A program made the translations under genes and the position numbers. DNA of 64,000 nt from Streptomyces spirodelae (GTDB lineage: Bacteria; Actinomycetota; Actinomycetes; Streptomycetales; Streptomycetaceae): the NCBI RefSeq assembly GCF_017676385.1, contig NZ_JAFFZN010000006.1:1-64000 (forward strand). The letters are read 5' to 3'. The notes beneath the pieces are model-generated. The model was given only the letters and a program-made list of their open reading frames with translations. It was not told where the DNA came from and ran no database searches. This document shows positions 28,173 through 37,429 of this stretch, piece after piece; position 1 is the first letter of the stretch, and every line of letters starts with the position of its first letter.

Positions 28173-28565
28173 GTGCCGCGGAACCCATCGAACCCCCTGA
28201 GCATCATCATCGACGCCGACGTGCCGGAGGCACCGTACGAGCAGGTGCGGGCGCGGATCGCCGCGCTGGCGCGCGGCGGTGAGCTGCCCACGGGGTACAA
28301 GCTCCCGACCGTGCGCGGGCTCGCCGAGGAGCTGGGGCTCGCGGCGAACACGGTCGCCAAGGCCTACCGGGCGCTGGAGGCCGACGGCGTGATCGAGACC
28401 CGGGGCCGCAACGGGACTTTTGTCGCCGCTGCGGGAGGTGTGGCCGAGCGTGAATTGGCGGAGGCCGCACAGGTGTTCGCGGCCCGCGCTCGGCGGTTGG
28501 GCGCCGCGCAGGACGCGGCGCTGGGTGCCGTGCGGGACGCGCTGCGCGCGCAGTACGGTACGTAG
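28173..28565 (+). CDS. GntR-family regulator (YtrA-type)
   Basis: Short DNA-binding regulator of 130 residues with an N-terminal winged HTH (YEQVRARIAALARGGELPTGYKLPTVRGLAEELGLAANTVAKAYRALEADGVIETRGRNG split over the fold) and a C-terminal helix pair too small to bind a ligand in the usual way. This is the YtrA subfamily. These often control ABC exporters, but none is next to it. GTG start at 28173 follows GGAGGA with a 5-base gap. Autoregulation and control of the divergent acetyltransferase are plausible. Confidence 0.88.
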   Translation: MPRNPSNPLSIIIDADVPEAPYEQVRARIAALARGGELPTGYKLPTVRGLAEELGLAANTVAKAYRALEADGVIETRGRNGTFVAAAGGVAERELAEAAQVFAARARRLGAAQDAALGAVRDALRAQYGT

Positions 28566-28666
28566 GATCGGACGGTTCCCTTTTGTGCACCCCTCCCGGC
28601 TGCGTGGTCAGCGTCTGCCTTCGGCTGTTGTTTGCAGGCTGCGGGCTTGGTGGGCGCGCCTCCCTT

Positions 28667-29284
28667 TCAGAGGCGGGCTGCCGCCATGGTGGTCGTGTGG
28701 CGGAACGCGGGGACCGGGGCGTCCGGGAGGGTGCCCATCTGAGCCCAGCGGACCACGGTGACCTTGGTGCCCTTGCGGACCACCGCGAACAGGTTCACCC
28801 CGTGCTCCGACTCCGGCGGCGCGGTGTGCACGCCGTAGATGTGGGCGCTGTTCCCCGCTTCCACCGTGCCGTAGTCGTCCCAGGACGCCGTGGAGCCGGG
28901 GTTGTCGCGCAGCCAGTCGGCCGCGCAGTTGGCCACCCGCTTCTCCAGCTTGGCCGCGAGCTTTCCGGCCGCCTTCGCGGACGCGGTCTTGACGGCGACC
29001 TGCGAGGCGTGGGTGTCGTACTCGGTGTGGAAGGTCCGGTGGTAGGCGCCGGGCCGCTTCGGGAGCGCGCCGTCCACACAGAAGAGCTCCTCCGGCAGGC
29101 CCTTGGTGACCGGGCCCGCGTACCACGGCGAGGTCGAGTGCGGCGGCAGGTCGTCGGCGGTCAGGAAGCCGGGTGCCGCGGCACGGGGCGAGGCCGGCGC
29201 CGCGGTGGCGGTGGCCGTCGCGGAGGTGAGCAACGCGGTGGCCGCGACGGCGGTGGCCGCGACGGCGATCGGGCGAGTGCGCAT
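28667..29284 (-). CDS. Secreted protein of unknown function
   Basis: A 205-residue protein with a clear signal peptide (MRTRPIAVAATAVAATALLTS, cleavage near residue 30). The mature part resembles the extracytoplasmic sensor domain of some actinobacterial kinases, with FLTADDLPPH near its start and a VVRKGTKVTVVRWAQMG strand pair at its end. Two cysteines are present (LFCVD and VANCAAD), spaced like a disulfide. I cannot assign a function with confidence. The gene has an isolated promoter; the AAA ATPase upstream ends 97 bases away on the same strand, so cotranscription is possible. Confidence 0.7.
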   Translation of the reverse strand: MRTRPIAVAATAVAATALLTSATATATAAPASPRAAAPGFLTADDLPPHSTSPWYAGPVTKGLPEELFCVDGALPKRPGAYHRTFHTEYDTHASQVAVKTASAKAAGKLAAKLEKRVANCAADWLRDNPGSTASWDDYGTVEAGNSAHIYGVHTAPPESEHGVNLFAVVRKGTKVTVVRWAQMGTLPDAPVPAFRHTTTMAAARL

Positions 29285-29381
29285 GGGTGGGTCCTCCCCC
29301 TGAGCGGGCTGTTGTGGGAACAGACCGCCGAGCGCGCCCGATGGTTGTCCGCAGGCGGCCGGGCCGGCCACCTGCGGTCGG

Positions 29382-30608
29382 TCACAGATACAGGCCCGAG
29401 CCCTCTCGCTCCTGGTGGGGGACGCCGGCGGGGCGCTTGCCCTTCTTGAGCGCGTAGAGCTCGGCCAGGGTGGCGCCGTCGCGGCCGATGCCCTCCTCGG
29501 TGCCGAGCCAGGCGACGGCCTCCTCCCGGCTGAGCGAGCCGACCTCGATCCGGGCCAGGCACCGCCCCGGCCGGACGACCGCCGGGTGCAGCCGCTCCAG
29601 GTCCTCGTTCGTGGTGACGCCCACCAGTACGTTGCGGCCCTGCCCGAGCAGCCCGTCGGTGAGGTTCAGCAGCCTGGAGAGCGCCTGCCCCGCCGCGTAC
29701 TTGGCCTCGCCGCGGATCAGCTCGTCGCAGTCCTCCAGAAGCAGCAGCCGCCAGCGCCCCGCCTCCGGGTCGGAGTCGTCCGAGCCGATGGCGATGTCCA
29801 TCAGATAGCCGATGTTGTTGAACAGGTGCTCGGGGTCGAGCACGCAGTCCACCTGGCACCAGTCGCTCCACGAGCGGGCGAGCGTGCGCAGCGCCGAGGT
29901 CTTGCCGGTGCCCGGCGGACCGTGCAGCAGCAGGAGGCGCCCCGAGATGTCGTCCGGGGTGACCTTCATCAGGTCGTCCATGGCGGTGGCCACCCGCGTG
30001 GTGTAGTTCTGCCGCACATCGGCCCACGACCCGGCGCTGATGGTGCGGGAGGTGCGGCGCGGGCCGCGCATGGGGGAGTGGTACCAGAACCCCATGGAGA
30101 CCTGGTCCTCCTGGGGCTCGGGCTCGTCCTCCGCGCCGTCGACGGCCTGCTTCAGCCGCTGCTCGGCCAGCTCGTCGCTGACCGCCGTGACCGTGACCTC
30201 GGCGCCGCGGTTCCAGCGCGAGACCCGTACCGTCCAGCCGTCCCCCTCGGCGAGGACCGAGCCGGAGTTGTCGTCCTTGGCCTCGCGCAGCACCTGCGCG
30301 CCCGGCGGCAGGAGCGTGCGGCCCTTCTTGACACGGTCGACGGTGTGGCTGCGCGAGTACGGCTGTTCCCCCAGGGTGAAGCGGCCCAGGAAGAGGGCGT
30401 CGATGATGTCGCTGGTGGAGTCGCTGTCGTCGATCTGCAGCCGGGAGACCAGCGCCTGCTCGGGCGGGGTCGTAGGATGGGGCACGGCCTGCGGTGAGGC
30501 GTGCGCGGCGGAGCCCGGGTCAGGCGTGGTCGGGGGCGTCGTCGAGGTCTCGGAAGCCAGGGCCGCGCTCCTGTCGTCGGGTCGGCGGTCGGTACACATG
30601 AGGGCCAT
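29382..30608 (-). CDS. DUF5925-type AAA ATPase
   Basis: Cytosolic AAA ATPase of 408 residues. The first 60 residues are low-complexity Thr/Pro-rich. A predicted DUF5925-like domain (about 60-170) precedes the ATPase core, which has a Walker A (GPPGTGKTS) near residue 223 and a Walker B (LLLLEDCDEL) about 80 residues later, plus a sensor-like TTNEDLERL. The exact substrate is unknown. The usual start is ATG at 30608; ATG at 30599 also fits. The start codon lies inside a palindrome, CCATGAT-CCGGC-ATCATGG, at 30605-30623. Confidence 0.8.
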   Translation of the reverse strand: MALMCTDRRPDDRSAALASETSTTPPTTPDPGSAAHASPQAVPHPTTPPEQALVSRLQIDDSDSTSDIIDALFLGRFTLGEQPYSRSHTVDRVKKGRTLLPPGAQVLREAKDDNSGSVLAEGDGWTVRVSRWNRGAEVTVTAVSDELAEQRLKQAVDGAEDEPEPQEDQVSMGFWYHSPMRGPRRTSRTISAGSWADVRQNYTTRVATAMDDLMKVTPDDISGRLLLLHGPPGTGKTSALRTLARSWSDWCQVDCVLDPEHLFNNIGYLMDIAIGSDDSDPEAGRWRLLLLEDCDELIRGEAKYAAGQALSRLLNLTDGLLGQGRNVLVGVTTNEDLERLHPAVVRPGRCLARIEVGSLSREEAVAWLGTEEGIGRDGATLAELYALKKGKRPAGVPHQEREGSGLYL

Positions 30609-30623
30609 GATCCGGCATCATGG
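30605..30623. promoter_or_regulatory. Palindrome at the AAA ATPase start codon
   Basis: CCATGAT pairs with ATCATGG around CCGGC. It covers the predicted start codon of the ATPase on the minus strand. It could be an operator or an RNA stem that masks initiation. Confidence 0.35.
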
Positions 30624-30895
30624 CTTCCCTTGCACGCGGGTTTCGCGGCGCGCCACCCGCGCACCGGTAACTGCCATCCGCCCCCTGGGTGCGCCGGTCG
30701 GCTTCCGAACTCCGGCTGGTATGTCCGGTTTTGCTGCGTTTCCCGGGGTGCCCGGCAGGTGCCTGGACGGCGTACCGTGTGGGTCAACAGCCTTGTGGGG
30801 CAGGTGAATGCTGTGGCCGAGATACACGCATGTCGTAGTCGGGAGATAGGGTTACTCTGCCCGGGCCGGGTGCCCTCGTACGGGTGGGGAGTGAC

Positions 30896-31162
30896 ATGGA
30901 ACAGATAACAGTCGGCAGCAGGGCGCGTGTGCCCGCGATCAAATGCGGTACGGGTGCGACGAGTTCGCGCCTCGACCGGCACCTCTCCGTGCTCGCAGGC
31001 CCCGCCGTCCCCCAGGGCGAGACGGAGGACGCGACCACGCTGATGCGTGAGATCACGCAGCGCGACGCGGTGCGGAGCCGGGCGAGCAACCGCGGCGCGC
31101 GGGTCTCGCTCTTCGCCCCGCTGCGCAAGCTGCGCCGAACGCTGTTCGGCGGGCGCGGCTGA
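30896..31162 (+). CDS. Small basic protein of unknown function
   Basis: An 88-residue protein that I cannot place in a family. It has no signal peptide or membrane helix. The N-terminal half is mixed, and the C-terminal 45 residues are very basic (RDAVRSRASNRGARV, RKLRRTLFGGRG), suggesting contact with nucleic acid or membrane phospholipid. The ATG at 30896 is preceded by a GGGGA box; a GTG at 30884 is an alternative. A clean terminator follows. It is divergent from the AAA ATPase. Confidence 0.65.
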   Translation: MEQITVGSRARVPAIKCGTGATSSRLDRHLSVLAGPAVPQGETEDATTLMREITQRDAVRSRASNRGARVSLFAPLRKLRRTLFGGRG

Positions 31163-31163
31163 A

Positions 31164-31194
31164 GACGGCCGCCGGAAACTTCTCCCGGCGGCCG
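31164..31194. terminator. Terminator after the small basic protein
   Basis: ACGGCCGCCGG (31164-31174) pairs with CCGGCGGCCGT (31184-31194) across AAACTTCTC. It lies right after a stop and before the convergent GntR stop, so it may serve both. Confidence 0.85.
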
Positions 31195-31248
31195 TTCTCC
31201 CCCGGGCCCCACCCCGACTGCTGACAGGGTCACTCCGAGGCAGCGGAA

Positions 31249-32010
31249 TCAGTCCGAGACGTTCTCCAGCGTGACGGAGAAGGCGAAGCGGTCGCCCCGG
31301 TAGTGGATGCGTACGACGTCCACCACCGCTCCCTCCCCGTCGTAGGTCACCCCCGTGTAGTGCAGGATCGGGCTCAGCAGCGGTACGCGCAGCAGCCGGG
31401 CCGTCTCCGGATCGGCCAGTCGCGCCTCGACCGTGTCCGTGATCCTGCTGATGCGCACCCCCACCCCGTCCCGCAGCACCTTCGTCATCGGCCAGCCGCG
31501 GCGCAGATCGGCCGGGTCGATGCGCTCGGCCACGTCCCGGCGGATGAGGTTGAGCGCCCAGTTGGTCGGCTCACCGCTCTCCCGCTCGCAGCGCAGCCTG
31601 CGGTAGGCCATCGCCTCCTGCTGGCCGGGGAAGTGCTCGGCAAGCTCGGCGGGCACCGGCTCGGGGCCGTACCCCAGCAGCGTGGTGGGCTCCCCGGACT
31701 GCTGGGCCACGATCGTGTCGACCGAACCCAGCAGCCGCACCGGACGGGAGCGGCGCGCGTCCGGCTCGATGAAGGTGCCGCGCCGCCGGTGTCTGCTGAT
31801 CAGCCCCTCCGCCTCCAGCTCCTTGAGGGCCTGGCGCATGGTCAGCACGCTGACCCCGTAGTGGCCGGCCAGCTGGTCCTCGGGGGGCAGCCGGTCGGGG
31901 GCCTGTGGCGGCCGGCCGAGTATGGAGGCCCGGAGCGACTGCGAGACCTGGTACCACAGCGGCAGCTTCCGGTTCAGTTCGACGGAGTCCGGGGTGAACA
32001 GCGGCGTCAT
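31249..32010 (-). CDS. GntR/UTRA regulator next to hmgA
   Basis: HutC-subfamily GntR regulator, 253 residues. The winged HTH is at residues 13-75 (LPPEDQLAGHYGVSVLTMRQALKELEAEGLISRHRRRGTF), followed by a UTRA ligand-binding domain. It lies 84 bases after hmgA on the same strand, so co-transcription with hmgA is likely and a tyrosine/homogentisate-linked effector is a reasonable guess. The ATG at 32010 was chosen over an in-frame GTG at 32025 because a GGAGG box sits 8 bases before it. The inverted repeat at 33488-33511 in front of hmgA is a candidate operator. Confidence 0.85.
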   Translation of the reverse strand: MTPLFTPDSVELNRKLPLWYQVSQSLRASILGRPPQAPDRLPPEDQLAGHYGVSVLTMRQALKELEAEGLISRHRRRGTFIEPDARRSRPVRLLGSVDTIVAQQSGEPTTLLGYGPEPVPAELAEHFPGQQEAMAYRRLRCERESGEPTNWALNLIRRDVAERIDPADLRRGWPMTKVLRDGVGVRISRITDTVEARLADPETARLLRVPLLSPILHYTGVTYDGEGAVVDVVRIHYRGDRFAFSVTLENVSD

Positions 32011-32093
32011 GGGCGGTGCCTCCACGGGTGAGCTCGGCCCTTCCGGCGGTCAGGACCGGCCGCGCGCACGGCAGGTCCAGACCGCCCCAAGCG

Positions 32094-33464
32094 TCAGGGG
32101 GCCGGGAAATGGCGCTCAAGACCCTGCCACACAGCGTCGTAGTCCGGCTGCAGCCGGCCGGCTCCGGCCGCCTGCTCGGTGAGCGTGACGGGCCAGCGGG
32201 TCTCGAACATGAAGGCGAGTCCGTCGTCGACCTTCTGCGGCTTCAGCTCGGCGGCCGAGGCCCGCTCGAAGGTCTCCCGGTCGGGGCCGTGTGCCGACAT
32301 CATGTTGTGCAGCGAGCCGCCGCCGGGGACGAAGCCCTCGGCCTTGGCGTCATAGGCGCCCTCGATCAGGCCCATGTACTCGCTCATCACGTTCCGGTGG
32401 AAGTACGGCGGCCGGAAGGTGTCCTCGCCCACCAGCCAGCGGGGCGCGAAGACCACGAAGTCCACGCCCGCCAGCCCCGGGGTGTCCGAGGGCGAGGTCA
32501 GCACGGTGAAGACCGAGGGGTCCGGGTGGTCGTAGCTGATGGTGCCCAGCACATTGAAGCGCCGCAGGTCGTAGACGTACGGGAGGTGGTTGCCGTGCCA
32601 GGCGACGACGTCCAGCGGCGAGTGGTCATAGGTGGCCGCCCACAGGTTTCCGCAGAACTTGTTGACGACCTCGACCGGGCCCTCCACGTCCTCGTAGGCG
32701 GCCGTGGGCGCCAGGAAGTCCCGGGCGTTGGCCAGCCCGTTGGCGCCGATCGGCCCCAGGTCCGGCAGGGTGAAGGGGCGTCCGTAGTTCTCGCAGACGT
32801 ACCCGCGCGCGCTCTCCTCCAGCAGCTCGACACGGAAGCGCACCCCGCGCGGGATCAGTGCCACCTGGCTCGGCTCGACGCGCAGCAGGCCGAACTCGGT
32901 GCGCAGCAGCAGCCCGCCGCGCTCGGGGACGATCAGCAGCTCGCCGTCCGCGTCGCTGAACACCCGGTCGGTCATCGAGGTGTTGGCGGCGTAGAGGTGC
33001 ACGGCCATACCGCACCGCTGCCGCGCGTCACCGTTGCCACCCAGCGTCCACAGGCCCGCCAGGAAGTCGGTGCCCGCGGGAGGCTCGGGCAGCGGGCTCC
33101 AGCGCAGCCGGTTCGGGTCGGGCACCGTCTCCTCGAAGGGGGCGCTGCGCAGATTGCCGTTGCCGGTGCGCGAGAACCGCGGGTGCGCCGCGGAGGGGCG
33201 GATGCGGTAGAGCCATGAGCGCCGGTTCTGCGCCCGGGGCTCGGTGAACGCGCTGCCGCTCAGCTGCTCCGCGTACAGCCCCAGCGGGGCGCGCTGGGGA
33301 GAGTTGCGGCCGAGGGGTAGCGCACCCGGTTCCGCCTCGCTGCTGTGCTCGTTGCCGAAGCCGGACAGGTAGGCCAGACCCTCGGCGGCCTCGCGTGCCC
33401 GCTCCCGGGTCCGGTCGGTGGAGGTGCTGGTCGTACTGGTGGTGCTGTCGGTGCCCTGGCCCAT
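32094..33464 (-). CDS. hmgA: Homogentisate 1,2-dioxygenase
   Basis: Non-heme Fe(II) enzyme that opens the ring of homogentisate to maleylacetoacetate in tyrosine/phenylalanine breakdown. The 456-residue protein has the conserved [20 protein letters not shown]-terminal block. The iron ligands are visible as His and Glu in [12 protein letters not shown] and a His in [12 protein letters not shown]. The first 25 residues are Ser/Thr-rich and not conserved. The ATG at 33464 is favoured because a GCGGGAG box precedes it by six bases. A GntR regulator follows on the same strand. Loss of this enzyme in other bacteria gives pyomelanin, so its control is likely tied to tyrosine. Confidence 0.96.
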   Translation of the reverse strand: MGQGTDSTTSTTSTSTDRTRERAREAAEGLAYLSGFGNEHSSEAEPGALPLGRNSPQRAPLGLYAEQLSGSAFTEPRAQNRRSWLYRIRPSAAHPRFSRTGNGNLRSAPFEETVPDPNRLRWSPLPEPPAGTDFLAGLWTLGGNGDARQRCGMAVHLYAANTSMTDRVFSDADGELLIVPERGGLLLRTEFGLLRVEPSQVALIPRGVRFRVELLEESARGYVCENYGRPFTLPDLGPIGANGLANARDFLAPTAAYEDVEGPVEVVNKFCGNLWAATYDHSPLDVVAWHGNHLPYVYDLRRFNVLGTISYDHPDPSVFTVLTSPSDTPGLAGVDFVVFAPRWLVGEDTFRPPYFHRNVMSEYMGLIEGAYDAKAEGFVPGGGSLHNMMSAHGPDRETFERASAAELKPQKVDDGLAFMFETRWPVTLTEQAAGAGRLQPDYDAVWQGLERHFPAP

Positions 33465-33487
33465 CGCCAACTCCCGCCGCATCAAGA

Positions 33488-33511
33488 ATTCCTATAGATG
33501 ACCATAGGAAT
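33488..33511. promoter_or_regulatory. Inverted repeat in the hmgA/aldehyde dehydrogenase promoter region
   Basis: ATTCCTAT-N8-ATAGGAAT is a perfect 8-base inverted repeat. It lies 24 bases upstream of the hmgA start and 115 bases upstream of the divergent aldehyde dehydrogenase. It is unusually AT-rich for this genome and fits a dimeric regulator site. Confidence 0.6.
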
Positions 33512-33625
33512 ATCCCGAGGGCCCGTCAACGCGCCACCGGCGCGGGCCGTGGCGCCGTGCGCCGGTGACCCAGGGCACTCCGACGCCGTGCTGACACCTT
33601 GGTGACTCGACAGTAGGTTGGCCCC

Positions 33626-35044
33626 ATGAAGGCACACGATGGCATGTACATCGACGGCGCCTGGCGGCCCGCAGCGGGCACCGGGACGATCCAGGTCACC
33701 AACCCCGCCGACGAGAGCCTGCTGGCCACCGTGCCCGCGGGCGGGCCCGAGGACATCGAAGCCGCCGTGCGCGCCGCCCGCGCCGCGCTGCCCGGCTGGG
33801 CCGCCACCGCACCCGCCGAACGGGCCGCCCGCCTCGAAGTGCTGCAGGGGATACTCGCCGACCGGCGCGAGGAGATGGCCGAGACCGTCACCGCCGAGCT
33901 GGGCTCCCCCCTCACCCTCTCGCGGAAGGTGCACGCCGCCGTGCCGATCGCGGTGTGCGGCAGCTACGCCGAGCTCGCCGCCGAGTACGCCTTCGAGCAG
34001 GAGACGGGCAACTCCCGGGTGCTGCGCGAGCCGGTCGGTGTCGTGGGAGCCATCACGCCGTGGAACTATCCGCTGCACCAGATCGTCGCCAAGGCGGCCC
34101 CGGCGCTCGCCGCCGGCTGCACCATGGTGCTCAAACCGCCCGAGGACACGCCGCTGGTGGCCCAGCTGTTCGCGGAAGCCGTACACGAGGCCGGAGTGCC
34201 GGCCGGTGTCTTCAACCTCGTCACCGGGCTCGGGCCGGTCGCCGGGCAGGCGCTGGCCGAACACGAGGGTGTCGACCTGCTCTCGTTCACCGGGTCGACG
34301 GCCGTCGGCCGCCGCGTCGGCGCGCTCGCGGCAGCCGGCGTCAAGCGCGTCGCGCTCGAACTCGGCGGCAAGTCGGCCAACGTCATCCTGCCCGGTGCCG
34401 ACCTGGCAAAGGCGGTCAAGGTCGGCGTCGCCAATGTGATGTCCAACTCCGGCCAGACGTGCAGCGCCTGGACCCGGATGCTGGTGGACGCCGAGCGCTA
34501 CGACGAGGCCGTACGGCTCGCGGCCGAGGCCGCGGCCAAGTACGTCACCGGCGACCCCTTGGACGAGGCCACCCGCGTCGGCCCCGTCGTCAACGCGAAG
34601 CAGCGCGAGCGCGTGACCGGCTACATCCGGCGCGGCCAGGAAGAGGGCGCCCGGCTCGTGGTGGGCGGCGCCGAACCCCCCGAGGGGCACGGGCGCGGGC
34701 ACTATGTGCGGCCCACCGTCTTCGCCGACGTCACCCCGGAGATGACCATCGCGCAGGAGGAGATCTTCGGCCCGGTGCTGTCCGTCCTCGAGTACCAGGA
34801 CACCGAGGACGCGCTGCGCATCGCCAATGGCACCGTCTACGGCCTCGCGGGCGCCGTGTGGTCCGAGGACGAGGCCGAGGCCGTCGCCTTCGCACGCCGG
34901 ATGGAGACCGGGCAGGTCGACATCAACGGCGGCCGGTTCAACCCGCTGGCGCCCTTCGGCGGCTACAAGCAGTCCGGCGTCGGACGGGAGTTGGGCGTAC
35001 ACGGCCTGGAGGAGTACCTGCAGACCAAGTCCCTTCAGCTCTGA
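33626..35044 (+). CDS. NAD(P)-dependent aldehyde dehydrogenase
   Basis: Oxidises an aldehyde to the acid, 472 residues. Visible features are the TPWNYPLHQ cofactor-channel motif, the [12 protein letters not shown] coenzyme loop, the catalytic general-base Glu in LELGGKSA and the nucleophile Cys279 in SGQTCSAW. Family motifs EEIFGPV and [17 protein letters not shown] are intact. It is followed 86 bases later by an alcohol dehydrogenase on the same strand, so the two may oxidise one alcohol to the acid in sequence. The divergent gene is hmgA, and the shared inverted repeat upstream could regulate both. Substrate unknown. Confidence 0.93.
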   Translation: MKAHDGMYIDGAWRPAAGTGTIQVTNPADESLLATVPAGGPEDIEAAVRAARAALPGWAATAPAERAARLEVLQGILADRREEMAETVTAELGSPLTLSRKVHAAVPIAVCGSYAELAAEYAFEQETGNSRVLREPVGVVGAITPWNYPLHQIVAKAAPALAAGCTMVLKPPEDTPLVAQLFAEAVHEAGVPAGVFNLVTGLGPVAGQALAEHEGVDLLSFTGSTAVGRRVGALAAAGVKRVALELGGKSANVILPGADLAKAVKVGVANVMSNSGQTCSAWTRMLVDAERYDEAVRLAAEAAAKYVTGDPLDEATRVGPVVNAKQRERVTGYIRRGQEEGARLVVGGAEPPEGHGRGHYVRPTVFADVTPEMTIAQEEIFGPVLSVLEYQDTEDALRIANGTVYGLAGAVWSEDEAEAVAFARRMETGQVDINGGRFNPLAPFGGYKQSGVGRELGVHGLEEYLQTKSLQL

Positions 35045-35130
35045 CACCCTCGTCCGGCCGGCTCTGACGTCCTCTCGACCCGCCGATCGGCTGAGGCACC
35101 CCCCGACCCCGCACGCCGCTTGGAGCTCCC

Positions 35131-36216
35131 ATGGTTCGCGCCGCCGTACTGCCCGCCGTCTCGGCACCGCTCAAGGTCACCTCGATAGCCCTGCCGGAGC
35201 CCGGCCCCGGCCAGGTGCGGGTGCGGCTCGCCGCCGCCGGGGTCTGCCACTCCGACCTGTCCCTGGCCAACGGCACCCTGCGCCAGCCCGTACCCGCCGT
35301 CCTCGGCCACGAGGGCGCCGGCACCGTCGTCGCCGTCGGCGAGGACGTGCTGGATGTGGCGCCCGGTGACCGCGTGGTGCTCAACTGGGCGCCGAACTGC
35401 GGCGAGTGCCACTTCTGCGCCCAACTGTCGGAGCCGTGGCTGTGCGTGCGGGCCAACGAGGCCACCACCACCCCCTACGCCAGCACCCGCAGCGGCGACG
35501 GCCTCTACCCCGGGCTGAGCGTCGCCGCCTTCGCCGAGGAGACGATCGTCCCCCGGCGCGCGGTCCTCCCGCTGCCCGCCGGGGTGCCGCTCGAGGACGC
35601 GGCGCTGCTGGGCTGCGCCATGCTCACCGGGTACGGGGCCGTGCACCACAGCGCCCGGGTGCGGGTGGGCGAGTCGGTGGCGGTGTACGGCGTGGGCGGG
35701 GTCGGCCTGGCCACCTTGCAGTCGGCGCGGCTGGCGGGCGCCGGGCAGGTCATCGCGGTGGACGTCTCGGCGGAGAAGGAGGAGATGGCGCGGGCCGCCG
35801 GGGCGACGGACTACGTCGTGGCCGGGGAGAAGACCGCCAAGGCCGTCCGCGGGCTGACCGAAGGCGGCTTCGGAGCCGATGTGGCCATCGAGTGCGTGGG
35901 CCGTGCGGCGACCGTCCGCGCGGCCTGGGACTCCACCCGGCGGGGCGGGCGCACCACCGTCGTCGGTATCGGCGGCAAGGACGAGCAGGTCTCGTTCTCA
36001 GCGCTGGAGATCTTCCACTTCGCCCGGGAGCTGCGGGGCTGCGTCTACGGGGACTCGGACCCGGCCCGGGATGTTCCGGTGCTGGCACAGCACGTGAGAG
36101 ACGGGCGGCTGGAGCTCGGGGCGCTGGTGACCGAGCGGGTCGGTCTCGAGGGCATCGGTGAGGCTTTCGCCGCGATGCGCGCCGGGCGGGGCGGGCGCAC
36201 CCTGGTGGTGTTCTGA
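35131..36216 (+). CDS. Zinc-dependent alcohol dehydrogenase (MDR family)
   Basis: Medium-chain zinc alcohol dehydrogenase of 361 residues. The catalytic zinc site is represented by VCHSD near residue 38 and GHEGAG near residue 60, and the structural zinc lobe by NCGECHFC and its fourth Cys in WLCVRA. The NAD-binding Rossmann motif is GVGGVGLATLQSARL. It probably oxidises primary or aromatic alcohols and pairs with the aldehyde dehydrogenase. Start is ATG at 35131 with a GGAG near; no better start was found. Confidence 0.92.
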   Translation: MVRAAVLPAVSAPLKVTSIALPEPGPGQVRVRLAAAGVCHSDLSLANGTLRQPVPAVLGHEGAGTVVAVGEDVLDVAPGDRVVLNWAPNCGECHFCAQLSEPWLCVRANEATTTPYASTRSGDGLYPGLSVAAFAEETIVPRRAVLPLPAGVPLEDAALLGCAMLTGYGAVHHSARVRVGESVAVYGVGGVGLATLQSARLAGAGQVIAVDVSAEKEEMARAAGATDYVVAGEKTAKAVRGLTEGGFGADVAIECVGRAATVRAAWDSTRRGGRTTVVGIGGKDEQVSFSALEIFHFARELRGCVYGDSDPARDVPVLAQHVRDGRLELGALVTERVGLEGIGEAFAAMRAGRGGRTLVVF

Positions 36217-36248
36217 GGCCAGGGGAGTGGCTGCCGGGGCCAGGGGGC

Positions 36249-36263
36249 TAAGCGATCGCTCAG
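36249..36263. promoter_or_regulatory. Palindromic site A1 before a TetR gene
   Basis: TAAGCGATCGCTCAG contains the perfect 10-base palindrome AGCGATCGCT. It ends 20 bases before the TetR ATG and matches site A2 before maoC at 14 of 15 positions. The likely binder is the TetR protein itself. Confidence 0.7.
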
Positions 36264-36282
36264 TTCCCGGTAAGCTGGCCGG

Positions 36283-36918
36283 ATGACGACGGGTGAGATC
36301 GACGAATCGTTTGGCGGCGTCACCCCGGACGCCGCCCGCCGCCTTCTCCTGGGCGCTGTACGGGCCTTCGCCGAGCGGGGTTTCCATGCCACCACCACCC
36401 GCGACATCGCAGGCCGCGCCGGGATGTCCCCAGCGGCGCTCTACATCCACTACAAGACCAAGGAAGAGCTGCTCTTCCACATCAGCAGGGTGGGTCACGA
36501 GCGGTCCGTCGCGGTCCTGGAGGAGGCCGTCGAGGGCGCGGCCGACAGCGCGGAGCGCCTCGCCCGCGCCGTCCGCGCTTTCGTGCGCTGGCACGCTGAG
36601 CACCACACCACGGCGCGCGTCGTCCAGTACGAGCTCGCGGCGCTGGGGGAGGAGCACTACGCGCGGATCGTGGTGCTGCGCCGCCGCAGTGAGGAGATCC
36701 TGCGCGGGGTCCTCGAAGAGGGCGTCAGGTCAGGCGAGTTCGACATTCCGGACATCCGGGGGACGGCGCTGGCGGTGATGTCACTGTGCATCGACGTCGC
36801 CCGCTGGTTCAGCCCGGAAGGGCGCAGGACGCCGGACGAGATCGGCGAGCTGTATGCCGACCTCGCCCTGCGGATGGCGGGCCACCGGCCCGCCGGTCTC
36901 ACCAGTAGTAGCGGCTGA
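36283..36918 (+). CDS. TetR-family regulator 1
   Basis: Repressor of 211 residues with an N-terminal HTH (AVRAFAERGFHATTTRDIAGRAGMSPAALYIHYKTKEEL, residues about 25-63) and a helical ligand/dimer domain. The YIHYKTKEEL signature is typical of TetRs that control fatty acid or steroid metabolism. Its promoter contains TAAGCGATCGCTCAG, and the same motif occurs in front of the convergent maoC, so it probably represses itself and maoC. The tail overlaps the maoC tail by 20 bases. No clear ribosome binding site precedes the ATG. The effector is probably an acyl-CoA. Confidence 0.9.
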   Translation: MTTGEIDESFGGVTPDAARRLLLGAVRAFAERGFHATTTRDIAGRAGMSPAALYIHYKTKEELLFHISRVGHERSVAVLEEAVEGAADSAERLARAVRAFVRWHAEHHTTARVVQYELAALGEEHYARIVVLRRRSEEILRGVLEEGVRSGEFDIPDIRGTALAVMSLCIDVARWFSPEGRRTPDEIGELYADLALRMAGHRPAGLTSSSG

Positions 36919-37363
36919 GGCTCTCCGCCACGCACACCGGCTTGTCGCCGCCCTCCCGTTCCACGGTCACCTGCGCGGCGAGCTGCACTCCGCCGTCGGG
37001 CGTCTCGCTGACGTCGGACAGGGTCACCCGGGCGCGCAGCCGGGAGCCGACGGGCACGGGCGCGGGGAAGCGCACCTTGTTGGTGCCGTAGTTGACGCCC
37101 ATCCGCATGCCCTCCACGCGCAGCACCTGCGGCACGAGGGCGGGCAGCAGGGAGAGCGTCAGATAGCCGTGCGCGATCGTGCTGCCGAACGGCCCCTCGG
37201 CGGCACGCTCCGGGTCCACGTGAATCCACTGGTGGTCGCCGGTGGAGTCGGCGAAGAGGTCGATCCGCTTCTGGTCCACCTCCAGCCAGTCGCTGGTGCC
37301 CAGCTCCTGGCCGACCGCGGCCCGCAGTTCGTCGGCCGTGGTGAAGACCCGGGGTTCCGCCAT
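36899..37363 (-). CDS. MaoC-like (hot-dog) enoyl-CoA hydratase
   Basis: R-specific enoyl-CoA hydratase/dehydratase of 154 residues. The hydratase motif FADSTGDHQWIHVDPERAA carries the catalytic Asp and His, and IAHGYLTLSLLP closes the active site. The start at 37363 follows a GGGAGG box; the longer frame to 37462 is rejected. The gene is convergent with TetR 1, with a 20-base tail overlap. Site A2 (37430-37444) lies 67 bases upstream of the start. It would hydrate an enoyl-CoA in the surrounding acyl-CoA island. Confidence 0.9.
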   Translation of the reverse strand: MAEPRVFTTADELRAAVGQELGTSDWLEVDQKRIDLFADSTGDHQWIHVDPERAAEGPFGSTIAHGYLTLSLLPALVPQVLRVEGMRMGVNYGTNKVRFPAPVPVGSRLRARVTLSDVSETPDGGVQLAAQVTVEREGGDKPVCVAESLSRYYW

Positions 37364-37429
37364 GGAAACAACCTCCCACGCAGCTGTGTCACGTGTGTAC
37401 GGAGCAGGTGCGGATGAGCGCCCGGCGAA

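Noticed and set aside
32016..33218. Open frame antisense to hmgA
   Set aside because: Mirror of hmgA; no motif seen.
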